This document shows, in pieces, positions 24,722 through 35,300 of a DNA stretch of 64,000 nucleotides; position 1 is the stretch's first letter, and each line of letters begins with the position of its first letter. The notes under the pieces are model-generated. The model was not told the DNA's origin, made no database searches, and worked only from the letters and a program-made list of their open reading frames with translations. The DNA comes from an uncultured Aquimarina sp. (GTDB taxonomy: Bacteria > Bacteroidota > Bacteroidia > Flavobacteriales > Flavobacteriaceae): assembly GCA_947495425.1 (NCBI GenBank), contig CANLYR010000012.1:23294-87293 (forward strand). The letters are read 5' to 3'. The translations under genes and the position numbers were made by a program.

Positions 24722-26794
24722 ATGAAAAAACTTTTTATTATTGCCCTTATTAATATCGGGACTTTTCAGTTGGTTGTAGGGCAGGCAGTTGAGAATTATT
24801 CGAATGCCTTAATGCCATGGCCTAAAAATATTACGTTTGGCGAGGGGAAATTTGAAATTAATACAGATTTTATAGTTTCAATTGATGATTATGCTACCAA
24901 GCGTTTGTACAATGCATCTACACGTTTTATTAGAAGACTTAGCGGAAGAACGGGTGTGTTCTTAGAACACGGATTTCCTTTCGAAAAAAATACTACAAGT
25001 CCTTCTTTGAAAATAAGCGTCAAAAGAGAAGGGAAGTTGGCATTGTTTGAGGATGAATCCTATGAAATTGTCGTTGATAAGCAAGAGATAAAACTCACTG
25101 CCGAAAGTGATATCGGTGCTTTAAGAGGGTTAGAAACTATACTACAATTGCTAACGGCTAATTCAAATCATTTTTATATTCCATCAGTTACGATTACAGA
25201 TGCACCAAGATTTCCGTGGAGAGGCCTTATGATTGATGTAGCCAGACATTATCAGCCTGTACATGTTCTGAAACGAAATTTGGACGCCATGGCTGCAGTA
25301 AAACTTAATGTTTTTCACTGGCACTTAACAGATGATCAAGGATTTAGAGTTGAATCCAAAACACATCCAAAATTACACGAATTAGGATCAGATGGGCAAT
25401 ATTATACGCATTATGAGATTAGAGATGTTGTACAATATGCATCAGATAGAGGAATACGTGTTATACCAGAGTTTGATGTTCCGGGTCATGCTACAGCAAT
25501 ACTAACAGCATATCCAGAGTTAGGGAGCAAGGATACAATTTATAAAATAGAAAGACATGCAGGAATTTTTAATCCTACATTAGATCCCACAAATGAGAAA
25601 ACATATCAAGTATTAAAGGATTTGTTTAAAGAAATGGCAACTCTGTTTCCTGATCACTATGTGCATATTGGTGGAGATGAAAATGAAGGAAAACATTGGG
25701 ATGAAAATGATAAGATTGTAGCTTTTAAGAAGAAACATGGGTTTGAGACCAATCATGACTTGCAAACTTATTTTAATCTTAAGCTTCAAAAAATATTAGA
25801 AGAAGAAGGAAAAAAGCTTGTAGGCTGGGAAGAAATAATGACCCCAGAAATGCCAGTTTCAGCGGTAATACACTCTTGGAGAGGGATAAATGAAGGAGTA
25901 GAGCCAGGAGCATCACTTATTGAAGCCTCAAAAAAGGGACATCATGGGATATTATCTACAGGATATTATATCGATCGTATGCACAATATCGAAGATCATT
26001 ATCTGGTCGATCCAATTCCTGATGCTTCAACATTAACAGACTTAGAACAGAAACATATTTTGGGAGGCGAGGTAACCATGTGGAGTGAGTTGGTTACGCC
26101 ATTAACATTAGACTCAAGAATATGGCCCAGAACTGCTGCAATTGCAGAACGGTTTTGGTCGCCAATAGTTGTAAGAGATGTGCAACATATGAAAAAAAGG
26201 CTCTCTACTGTGAGTTTTCGATTAGAAGAATTAGGTATAACACATCTTAGAAATCGAGATGTAATTCTTAGAAACATCGCTAATGGAAATACTATTGATG
26301 GTTTAGTTAAATTAACAAAAGTTTGCCAGCCTTTAAAAGTTTATGCTCGAAACAAAGGTGGAACAGAATATAAATCATACTCACCTTTCACTTTATTTGC
26401 TGATGCTTGTACTACAGATGCTTCTGATGCTATTATATTTGATACCCTAGTAGATGAGTATGCAGCAAAACCAAATAGATCGAGAGCATCAATTAAAGAA
26501 TTATTACATTCCTGGATTCAAAATCATAATGATTTACAGACGCTTGATACTAAGACACCACTAGTTAATGAGGTATTAAAATTATCTTTTTCACTCAAAG
26601 AAATATCCTCGTTGTTACTAAAAATCATAGAAAAGGATAGTATTTCTAAAGATGATAATACCACATTTACAAAATTACTTAAAGAGGCAAAACAACCTCA
26701 TGCTGATGTAGAACTTGTAGTTAATCAATCATTTATGAAATTGTTTGAGTACTTTAAGAATGGGAAAAAGAATATTAATGAACAAACCCATTGA
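24722..26794 (+). CDS. GH20 beta-N-acetylhexosaminidase
   Basis: A 690-residue exported enzyme (signal peptide ending near VVGQA). A GH20b-like N-terminal domain (about 28-155) precedes the catalytic barrel (about 160-500), which starts PRFPWRGLMIDVARHY. The catalytic pair Asp319-Glu320 lies in HIGGDENEG; other conserved motifs are HWHLTDDQGFR and EFDVPGHATA. The enzyme removes terminal GlcNAc by substrate-assisted catalysis. The last 150 or so residues form a helical C-terminal extension. It is presumably periplasmic and finishes chitooligosaccharide breakdown after SusC import. Its last 20 bp overlap the end of the convergent LytTR regulator gene. Confidence 0.95.
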   Translation: MKKLFIIALINIGTFQLVVGQAVENYSNALMPWPKNITFGEGKFEINTDFIVSIDDYATKRLYNASTRFIRRLSGRTGVFLEHGFPFEKNTTSPSLKISVKREGKLALFEDESYEIVVDKQEIKLTAESDIGALRGLETILQLLTANSNHFYIPSVTITDAPRFPWRGLMIDVARHYQPVHVLKRNLDAMAAVKLNVFHWHLTDDQGFRVESKTHPKLHELGSDGQYYTHYEIRDVVQYASDRGIRVIPEFDVPGHATAILTAYPELGSKDTIYKIERHAGIFNPTLDPTNEKTYQVLKDLFKEMATLFPDHYVHIGGDENEGKHWDENDKIVAFKKKHGFETNHDLQTYFNLKLQKILEEEGKKLVGWEEIMTPEMPVSAVIHSWRGINEGVEPGASLIEASKKGHHGILSTGYYIDRMHNIEDHYLVDPIPDASTLTDLEQKHILGGEVTMWSELVTPLTLDSRIWPRTAAIAERFWSPIVVRDVQHMKKRLSTVSFRLEELGITHLRNRDVILRNIANGNTIDGLVKLTKVCQPLKVYARNKGGTEYKSYSPFTLFADACTTDASDAIIFDTLVDEYAAKPNRSRASIKELLHSWIQNHNDLQTLDTKTPLVNEVLKLSFSLKEISSLLLKIIEKDSISKDDNTTFTKLLKEAKQPHADVELVVNQSFMKLFEYFKNGKKNINEQTH

Positions 26795-27509
26795 GTATCT
26801 TGGCTTTGACTTCTTTAACATAATTTCTTCCGATAGGAATCATTTTGTTTTCAATTTGTACGCAATTTCCATCTATTGCTTCAACTTTGTGTAAAGAAAT
26901 AGTATATGATCTGTGAATTCTCATAAAATCATGCCTGGGAATCAGCTTACTAATGGCCAGTAGGTTAATGTGAGTGACATAATTTGTATGTAGAGTTTTT
27001 ATGGAAACATAATCTTTAAGGCTTTCTATATAAAGAATATCTTTAAAATATATTTTGACCATTTTTTTATTCACTTTTACAAAAAAGTAATTTTTTGTAG
27101 ACAATCGCGAATTAAGTTTTGTAGTAGTTTTTATTGTATCTCGAAGATGAAAAGACTTGGAAACTCTATCCAAAGCCTTCATGAACCGTTGTAGATAAAT
27201 AGGTTTAACCAAATAATCAATTACCATAACATTAAGCTCAAAACATTCTACAGCGTATTCTGGATGTGCGGTGGTAATAATAATGAGGGGTGGTTTACTC
27301 AAGTTTTTCATAAACTCAATACCATTTAATTTAGGCATATTAATATCCAAAAAAATCAAGTCTATTGATTTTCTTTCTAATATATCAAATGCATCGATTG
27401 GATTAGTACAGATTTGTGTTAGCTCATAATTTTCAAATTTTTCAAGGTGTTTTTCAATAATTTTTGTAGCCAATGGCTCATCGTCTATTACTAAGCATTT
27501 TATTTTCAT
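26775..27509 (-). CDS. Orphan LytTR-family response regulator
   Basis: A 244-residue regulator with a receiver domain (VIDDEP, phospho-acceptor Asp55 in FLDINMP, LVKPIYL) and a LytTR DNA-binding domain (FFVKVNKKMVKIYF, ILYIESLKDYVSI, FMRIHRSYTISLHKV, PIGRNY). It closely resembles the regulator at 9923-10648 throughout, so the two are paralogues. No LytS-type kinase gene adjoins it, so it may be phosphorylated by the kinase at 10645-11694 or another one. Its 3' end overlaps the GH20 gene by 20 bp in convergent orientation. Confidence 0.92.
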   Translation of the reverse strand: MKIKCLVIDDEPLATKIIEKHLEKFENYELTQICTNPIDAFDILERKSIDLIFLDINMPKLNGIEFMKNLSKPPLIIITTAHPEYAVECFELNVMVIDYLVKPIYLQRFMKALDRVSKSFHLRDTIKTTTKLNSRLSTKNYFFVKVNKKMVKIYFKDILYIESLKDYVSIKTLHTNYVTHINLLAISKLIPRHDFMRIHRSYTISLHKVEAIDGNCVQIENKMIPIGRNYVKEVKAKILNGFVH

Positions 27510-27693
27510 TGGTTGAATTTTAAGTTAGAACTTACTGGGGGAAACCAATAAAAGGATATGTTGTGTTTATTAAGAAAACGAAGTTAGATATTCTCTAACA
27601 CGCTTAGTACATCAAATAGATCAAAATGTGGTGGTAAATCATTCAAAAACGTATAGGTTGTATAGGTTTTTCAATATTTTAACCGAAACTTGA

Positions 27694-30600
27694 TTAGGAT
27701 GATAAATTTTGTTTTTCTCGTTTTTTATATTCTGAGGGTAAACAGGAAAAGTGTTTTTCAAAAGATTTTTTAAAATATTTATAATCATTAAAACCAACTT
27801 CATAAGCAACTTGATTGAGTTTGGCATCAGTATTCAGCATCATTTTGGCTGCATTTTTTAGTCGTATAGATCTTATAAATGCAGTGAGCGATAGTCCGGT
27901 TAATGATTTTATCTTGCGATATAAAGAGGATTGGCTCATCATTAATTCTTGAGTCATCATGGGGATACCAAATTCAGGATTTTGAAGGTTTTCTTCAACC
28001 AGTTGCTCGGCCCTATCAATAAATTGACTTTCGATAGTATCAATTTCCATTTGTTCGGTATTAGGCTCAAATCTTATTTTATTTTGAAGGTATGATCGTA
28101 TTTTTTTTCTATTTTTAAGTATTGAAGTAATTTTAGCTTGTATAACAAGAGGATTAAAAGGTTTGGTGATGTAATCATCTGCTCCTGTTTGCAATCCTTC
28201 AACTTCGGATATCATATAAGACTTGGCTGTTAAAAAAATAAAAGGGATATGCGATGTAGTCATTTGTGATTTTATATCCTTGCAAAGTGCTATTCCATCT
28301 TTTTTTGGCATCATAATATCACTTATGATCATATCAGGAATTTCTTCTGTAGCTATTTGCAGCCCTATAAGTCCATTTTGTGCTTCTAAGATTATGTATT
28401 TAGAAGATAACAGGTTTTTTAGATAGTTTCGTATTTCTTCATTATCCTCAACAAGTAACAATGTTGGTTTAATTGAAGCATCCTTTGTGATTGCTGTAAC
28501 TGCTTTTTTATCGAAAAAATTAAGGATTTGTTCATTCTCGTCTTTTGTAATATTAGCGGAAGATATTGCATAATCATACTCCATGTCGAGGGTGACGGTG
28601 AATTCAGTGCCTTTATTAACTGCACTTGATACTTCAATAGTACCTTGATGTAATTCTATTATTTTTTTTGAAAAAGCCAGCCCAATTCCACTACCAATTA
28701 ATTCTGCATTTTCAGTAGTATTGATTTGATAAAAACGATTAAATACTTTATCTAGCTTATCTGCAGGTATTCCTATACCGGTATCTTTTACAATAATATT
28801 ACATTGATTGCCCTCTGTGCTAATTTTTAGTGTAATTTGATCCCCGGGTTTGGTGTTTTTGAAGGCGTTGGATAACAGGTTGTTAAGTACAATTTCGATG
28901 TTACTTCTATCAAACAAGAATGAAATAGTATCTTGATTACTCTCAAAAATATACTCTATTTCTTTAGATGCAGCTAACTCGTTGAAGTAGCTAAAGGTAG
29001 TATAGGCAAAAGCAATAAAATCTCCTTCAGCTACATGTAAGGTTAATACATCTCGATCCGCTTTTCTAAAAACGAGAAGCTGATTCACAATATTTAGAAG
29101 TCGGTACGCATTACTCTTCATGATTTTTAATTTATCTTTTACAGAAGTATCAAGGTTTTGGTACTCAATAATTTCTGTAAGGGGGCTGATGATTAAGGTG
29201 AGCGGAGTTCTAAACTCATGAGAGATATTGGTGAAGAGATTTAGTTTTGCTTCAGTTAATTCATTTTCCTTTTCTTTTTCTATGTTAGCTATTTTTACAC
29301 TATTCTGAAGTTTGGCTTGCTTAAATTTTACCTGTATAAGAAAAAACACAAAGCTTAGAAAAGCTATAGCATAGAGCACGAATGCCCAAGCACTTAACCA
29401 GGGTGCAGCTTCAATCCTAATAGTCAGTACCTTTGCAGGGCTCCATTCTTGATTATTTCTGGATCCAATTATTTTTAGTCTGTAATTGCCGCTTGGCAAT
29501 CCCGTAAAGTTAATTTGATTTCTGTTTTTTTGGTTTACCCAATCTTCTTGAAAACCTTCTAGTTTATATTTGTATTTAACATTGAGTTCACCCAGATAAT
29601 CATTTAGCCCATAATTGATCAGAATAGATTTTTCGTTGTGAGTTAATGTGATCTCATCAGTTGCATTAATGTTTTTATCTAGTACAACTCTACCATTAAG
29701 AATAAACCCTGGTGTAATATGTTGATTATCAATTATAGCTTTAGAAATCACAATCTCCGGAATAACTTTAGTATCTCTAATTTCTTTTGGATTGAAATAG
29801 GTGATATTATCAATACCGCCAAAATATATTTGATTGTTATGATCGTTAAATACAGCTTTTTGATTAAATGATGATGTTTCTATACCGTGTGATGCTCCAT
29901 AGTTGATAAAAAGCTCTTTATTCAGGACAAATTTTACAATCTCTGTAGTTGTACTTAGCCACAAATTATCATGGTCATCATTAGTAATAGCAGAAATGAA
30001 ATTGCTATTGAGTCCATTTTCTTTTGTATATTTTCTAAGTAGTGTAAGCTCATTATTTTCAAATTTTAATTTTAGCAAACCATTAGCTGTGCCTATCCAT
30101 AATAAATCATTACTAGAGTAAATACTATTCACGATGGTGCTGGGTAATTTGTCATGGATTAGAGTGGTATTATGTAAAAATGATTGAGAATTCTCATCAA
30201 ATACATGAAAACCATTTTGAGTGCCCACCCAAATATTACCAGTACTATCAGATTTTATGTCGGTTATTCGGTCTGTGTTATTAAGTTTGAAATTTCCTAC
30301 GCCGCCATCATGAAAATACTTATACTTATGAGATTCTTTATGATTTTTGAGCGGCACCATTGCAATCCCATCATGTTCTGTACCGATCCATAAGCGTTCT
30401 TTGTGATCAATTAAAAAAGAAGTGACACGTTCTATTTTAGTATATCTGAATATTTCACTTCTACTGTGAGCATCATACATTACAAACCCTTCTTCATAAC
30501 CAATAAAGAGGATGTTTTTGTACCGGTACATTGCTTTTTTATGATCTTTGGTTGTTATGCTTTCCAACGTTGAAAAATTATCTCCTACAAATACTCCATT

Positions 30601-31767
30601 TTCTAAGGTACCTATCCATATCTTTTCAGAATCTTTATAAATAGACTGAATATTACAATCTTTTTGTACGCGAGCATTTTTAATATCTTTGTAGGCATTT
30701 TTAAATCCTTTTTTAGGTATCATTTGTATAATTCCACCTCCGTATGCCATAGATAACCAGATAATATTGTTCTTATCGATATGAATATCAAGTACGGTAT
30801 CGTAGTTAATATTATCTTTTCTGGTGTCGTTTTTTTGGATATCAAGTTTAGTGAAGTTTTTTAAATCATGATCACTAATATATAAACCATTGCTCCATGT
30901 TCCTATCAAAAGTTTTCCCTCTTGATCCATTGCAAGATACCTTGCAAAACTTGTTTCTGTACCAGTTTTTAAATTTTCGATTCTTTGATTATCATGATTG
31001 AAGCTATAAATATTAGTACTAGAATTTATTGCTGTACCAATCCATATTTTGTTTCTCTGCGGATCGTTTATTAAGTCTGTTATCTCTGTATTAAGAGGAA
31101 ACTCTGTGATCTTTTGATCGATAGGATTATATTTAGTTAAAATATTATAATTACCAAACCACATGTTTCCGTAAGTATCTTTTAAAATAGTATATACAAG
31201 GCAGGTGGTTGTAAAATGACGAATGAGCGTGTTTGTTTTTGGATTAATAACAAATATGCCATCCCCCCAGGTTCCTATCCATATGTTTTTTTGATTATCT
31301 TCTGCAATACTAAGTATGCGCTGATCACTTTTATTAAGGGGGTCTATCAGATACGTGTAGTTTTTAATACTATTTTTTTCTATACTTAATACAGAAACGC
31401 CACCGCCTCTAGTACCAATCCATAGTTTGTTATCATGATCCAAAAACAAAGTCTCAATGTTTTCATTTTTTAATTCAGCATATTTCTTGCCTAATCGGAT
31501 ATAGTCAAATTCTGAACCATTGTATTTGGTAATTCCATTCTCTGTGGCAATCCATTTCATGTTTTGATGATCGCTAATCGTTTTTGTTGAGTAGTTAGCT
31601 GATAGTCCTTCTTTTATTCCGTAATGCTTTGTTGTGTATTCTATTTGATTATTTTGAGAATATACAGGTGAAATAGCGATCAAAAAAATAAAGGTAGTGC
31701 ATGTATCAAGATACTTTTTTAGAAAAGTGACTGTACTTAATGATGAATTAATAATTTGAAAGTGCAT
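27694..31767 (-). CDS. Hybrid two-component system (HTCS): sensor, kinase, receiver and AraC regulator in one protein
   Basis: A 1357-residue one-protein regulatory system. Order: signal/anchor segment, two beta-propellers built from Reg_prop repeats (about 40-720, many LWIGTxxxG motifs), a Y_Y_Y domain (about 725-790), a transmembrane helix (about 793-815), HisKA with phospho-acceptor His850 in ISHEFRTPL, an ATPase domain (DTGIGIPADKLD, GSGIGLAFSK), a receiver domain with Asp1150 in SDIMMPKKDG, and a C-terminal AraC-type helix-turn-helix (about 1255-1350). Such proteins sense oligosaccharides in the periplasm and activate the matching utilization locus. Position between the GH20/nagB operon and the large chitinase makes it the likely chitin regulator. 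Confidence 0.95.
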   Translation of the reverse strand: MHFQIINSSLSTVTFLKKYLDTCTTFIFLIAISPVYSQNNQIEYTTKHYGIKEGLSANYSTKTISDHQNMKWIATENGITKYNGSEFDYIRLGKKYAELKNENIETLFLDHDNKLWIGTRGGGVSVLSIEKNSIKNYTYLIDPLNKSDQRILSIAEDNQKNIWIGTWGDGIFVINPKTNTLIRHFTTTCLVYTILKDTYGNMWFGNYNILTKYNPIDQKITEFPLNTEITDLINDPQRNKIWIGTAINSSTNIYSFNHDNQRIENLKTGTETSFARYLAMDQEGKLLIGTWSNGLYISDHDLKNFTKLDIQKNDTRKDNINYDTVLDIHIDKNNIIWLSMAYGGGIIQMIPKKGFKNAYKDIKNARVQKDCNIQSIYKDSEKIWIGTLENGVFVGDNFSTLESITTKDHKKAMYRYKNILFIGYEEGFVMYDAHSRSEIFRYTKIERVTSFLIDHKERLWIGTEHDGIAMVPLKNHKESHKYKYFHDGGVGNFKLNNTDRITDIKSDSTGNIWVGTQNGFHVFDENSQSFLHNTTLIHDKLPSTIVNSIYSSNDLLWIGTANGLLKLKFENNELTLLRKYTKENGLNSNFISAITNDDHDNLWLSTTTEIVKFVLNKELFINYGASHGIETSSFNQKAVFNDHNNQIYFGGIDNITYFNPKEIRDTKVIPEIVISKAIIDNQHITPGFILNGRVVLDKNINATDEITLTHNEKSILINYGLNDYLGELNVKYKYKLEGFQEDWVNQKNRNQINFTGLPSGNYRLKIIGSRNNQEWSPAKVLTIRIEAAPWLSAWAFVLYAIAFLSFVFFLIQVKFKQAKLQNSVKIANIEKEKENELTEAKLNLFTNISHEFRTPLTLIISPLTEIIEYQNLDTSVKDKLKIMKSNAYRLLNIVNQLLVFRKADRDVLTLHVAEGDFIAFAYTTFSYFNELAASKEIEYIFESNQDTISFLFDRSNIEIVLNNLLSNAFKNTKPGDQITLKISTEGNQCNIIVKDTGIGIPADKLDKVFNRFYQINTTENAELIGSGIGLAFSKKIIELHQGTIEVSSAVNKGTEFTVTLDMEYDYAISSANITKDENEQILNFFDKKAVTAITKDASIKPTLLLVEDNEEIRNYLKNLLSSKYIILEAQNGLIGLQIATEEIPDMIISDIMMPKKDGIALCKDIKSQMTTSHIPFIFLTAKSYMISEVEGLQTGADDYITKPFNPLVIQAKITSILKNRKKIRSYLQNKIRFEPNTEQMEIDTIESQFIDRAEQLVEENLQNPEFGIPMMTQELMMSQSSLYRKIKSLTGLSLTAFIRSIRLKNAAKMMLNTDAKLNQVAYEVGFNDYKYFKKSFEKHFSCLPSEYKKREKQNLSS

Positions 31768-31849
31768 AATATTCTATTAATTCGTTACCTTGAAATGATT
31801 ACTTTTAGTTCTTTTCATTTTTAATACCTCATAGAGGGTTTAATTCTCC

Positions 31850-31910
31850 CGGGGCTTGCCCCGATAACAAAAAATGTTTCAGAAGCATACCTTGTGAGCT
31901 TGCTCCGAGG
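31850..31910. repeat. Two-hairpin intergenic palindromic repeat, copy B
   Basis: The first palindrome is CGGGGC (31850-31855), TT, GCCCCG (31858-31863). The second, 26 bases on, pairs CCTTG (31890-31894) with CGAGG (31906-31910), with GAG/CTC inside around CTTG. Layout and motifs (GGCTTGCC core, terminal CGAGG) match copy A at 1331-1395, although the bases between the hairpins differ. Confidence 0.6.
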
Positions 31911-32157
31911 TTGTTGATTATATAGGACTTCAGCTTTATATCTTACAAAAGCCACAAACATGTTATTGGGTAACGTAATAACACGCTCTTTACTATAAAA
32001 ATGATGTCTAAAACTTAAATGTTTTTATTTGACGGGTTAAAATAATAATTCAAATGCAGAAGAACACATTTTTTTAGATAGATAACTTATTATTCCATAT
32101 CAATCACAATAAAATTACAGTTCTCCCTTCATTGTACTTTACAATCTAAACAGCGAC

Positions 32158-32186
32158 GTTTTTGAGTCATTCAGCTAATTAGTTTT
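32158..32186 (+). promoter_or_regulatory. Motif shared with the nagB-fusion upstream region (candidate regulator site)
   Basis: TTTTTGAGTCATT at 32159-32171, then AATTAGTTTT at 32177-32186. It matches the nagB-fusion copy over the 13-mer, and the second box differs by one base. It lies 136 bp upstream of the chitinase ATG and about 400 bp from the divergent HTCS start. Confidence 0.45.
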
Positions 32187-32306
32187 CTAAGATTAACACT
32201 TCTTTATACTTTTCATAAACAAAGAAGATGTGTGAAAATGTCTTTTTTCAGCATAAATTATTTTATAGAATGTAACAAGAACTATTAAAACTTAACACAA
32301 ACGATT

Positions 32307-35300
32307 ATGAAAAACCCAAAATGTACACTCAAAGAGTGGTGGTACAACTGGAAATTGATTCCCGTATCGCTCCTCTTTTTATTTTTTGCAAGTATTACAA
32401 GTACTACATATGCACAAGTAAATACTGGTGGTAGTGCTACCACCTCGAACCACAACAAGCAAGTTATTGGTTATATTACCAATTGGGACGCTTGGAAAGC
32501 TGCTAGCGCTGGAGTTCCTTCTGCGGGAGCATTAACTCAATTGAATATAGATTATTCAAAATATACCATTTTAAATTATTCGTTTTTTGGTGTGGCCAAT
32601 GACGGATCTTTACATAGTGGAGATTTGAGAAATAAAAATATTCACCAACCAAGTGCAGTACAACAGCCTGCAGATTTGTTATATGGTGATCCTTACAGTA
32701 GCTGGGATTTCCATATTCTTTTTGGAGAAATAGAACCTGTACAATGGATCTCTGAAGCTGTAAAAGTAAGAGCAGAAGCTTTAGGATATCAGGTGACTGT
32801 TGGTGGTAATAGCTGGACACATCCAGAATGGGGGCTAAGTGGTAATTTACCTTTGCCGCTTCCTAAAGAAGGTAGTGGCGCAAAAGGGTTATTAGAACTG
32901 GCTCAGGCTCAAGGAGTGAAAGTAATGGCCTCTCTTGGTGGATGGAGTATGTGTAAACACTTTCCTGAAATGGCAGCTGATGCTACTAAAAGAGCTCGTT
33001 TTATAGCAGATTGTAAAAAGCTCATAAACATGGGCTTTGATGGTATAGACTTAGACTGGGAGTATCCAGGACCATTTGCTGGTATGAATTTCACAGGAAC
33101 TGATGCGGATTATGTCAATTTTGAAAATCTTGTTCAGGAAATAAGAGATGCTATAGGCCCCGATAAATTAATTACGGCTGCCATGGCTGCAGATTACAAG
33201 AAACTAGAAGGTTTCAACTGGTCAAAACTAAGTAATACAATGGATTACTTTAATATGATGACCTATGATTTTAATGGGGGATGGTCTAATATTGCTGGAC
33301 ATAATGCGCCTGTTTATCCTTATGATGGAGCAGAAGCACCTGATTTTAACTGGCAAACCTTATTAAACAAGATGAAAGGTATGGGAGTGCCTTCTAATAA
33401 AATCAATTTTGGAGTTCCTTTCTATGGTAGAGGTGTGGTTACTGATGGAGCGGCAGATCTAAATGCGCCAACAGTAAAGAGAAATGTAACCATACAACCC
33501 GATGGCCCAGTCAGTACAGCAGCCGATTACACCAATTGGCCACAAGAGGTATATGATGGTACACCAAACTACTTTTTTATCAAACAAAAAACTGGAGCTG
33601 GTAGTGGATGGACTCGCAAATGGGATGATCAGGCAAAAGTACCTTACATGGTAAAAGATAACTTTTTTTTAAGTTATGATAATGAAGAGTCGATTGCTAT
33701 CAAAGCACAATTTATAAATGAGAACAACCTTGCAGGAACTATTGTGTGGACCGTATTTGGTGATCTTGAGTTTAGTGGATCACCACAATCTTTTGGTACA
33801 AAACTAAAAAGATGGTCCAATGTAAAGTCTCCCCTGATCAATAAAATGAATGAAGTATTTGCATCAGGAGGTACAGGAAATCCACCTCCTACAGTTTCAA
33901 TTACTTCTCCTGCTCAGGATAGTACTTTTGAGGCAGGGAGTACGATTAATATTACTGCCGATGCAACTGATAATGGTAGCATTGCCCGTGTTGAATTTTA
34001 CAATGGTTCTACGTTACTAGGTGAGGATGCAAGTGCACCATATACCTATGAATGGATAAATGTTGCAGCAGGAAGTTACGCTATCATTGCAAAAGCATAT
34101 GATAATGAAGGAACTACAGCAACATCCTCTGTATCGATAACTGTAAATGGTATAGGAGGAAACGAATTACCAGTAGTGTCGATTACATCACCTCAAAATG
34201 ATGCAACTTTTACTGCAGGGAGTACGATAAATATTACTACAGATGCATCAGACACAGATGGAACTATAACTCGTGTTGAGTTTTACAATGGGGATGTTAT
34301 GCTAGGTGAAGATATGACTGCCCCTTATAGTTATGATTGGGTAAATGTTTCTGAAGGAAGTTATACCATAACCACAAAAGCATTTGATAATGATAATGGG
34401 GAAGGGTCTTCATCGGTTTCGATCACTGTAAATGGAGATGGAACAGGATCTTGTACAGCACCTGCCTACGTTCCCGGACAAGTATACACAGGAGGTGATA
34501 CGGTTTCTTATCAAGGAAACGAGTATAAAGCAAAATGGTGGACCCAAAATAATGATCCAGTTACAAACAGAGAAAATGTATGGCAATTAGTGGGACCTTG
34601 TGAAGGGTCAGGAAACCCAACAGGTGGTTCACCTCAGGTTTCAGTTTCTTCCCCAACTAGTGGACAATCTATTATTGCCGGAAATATTATAGCTATTAAT
34701 GCTACTGCTTCAGACACAGATGGTACTATTTCTAAAGTAGAATTTTATGTTGATGGTACTAGTATAGGACAGGATACTTCTGCTCCATATACAATAAACT
34801 GGACTTCAACTCTAGGGAACCATACTATAACTGCAATAGCTACAGATAATAGTAACAAATCTACAACATCAGCAGAGATCAATATTAATGTTACTTCAGA
34901 TGGCGGCGGTGGTTGTGATGGTGCTGGTTTTAAAGTAGTAGGGTATACACCATCATGGGGCAGTATAGATAATATACAATATGATAAATTGACCCATATT
35001 AATTATGCATTTGCTATCCCGAGAGCTGATGGTAGTCTAGAACCACTTGCTAATGCTAGTAAACTACAACAAATAGTTTCTTTAGGACATCAACAAGGAG
35101 TTAAAGTATTAATTGCTGTTGGTGGATGGGAACTTGGTGACGGTGGTGGCGTTGATAGACGTTTTTCACAATTGGCAGCTAACCCTTCAACTAGAACAGC
35201 TTTTGTAAATAATTTGGTGAGTTTTGTAAATCAGTATGATCTTGATGGTGTTGATATGGATTGGGAATATCCTCGCGAGGGTAACGAACCCCAACATTTT

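Larger units (their letters stand above)
31768..32306. other. Divergent intergenic region, HTCS / three-domain chitinase
   Basis: 539 bp without a gene. It carries the second two-hairpin repeat copy (31850-31910), the shared regulatory motif (32158-32186), and AT-rich DNA that must hold the promoters of both genes. An untranslated leader of some length is likely for the chitinase. No other structure was recognised. Confidence 0.6.
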
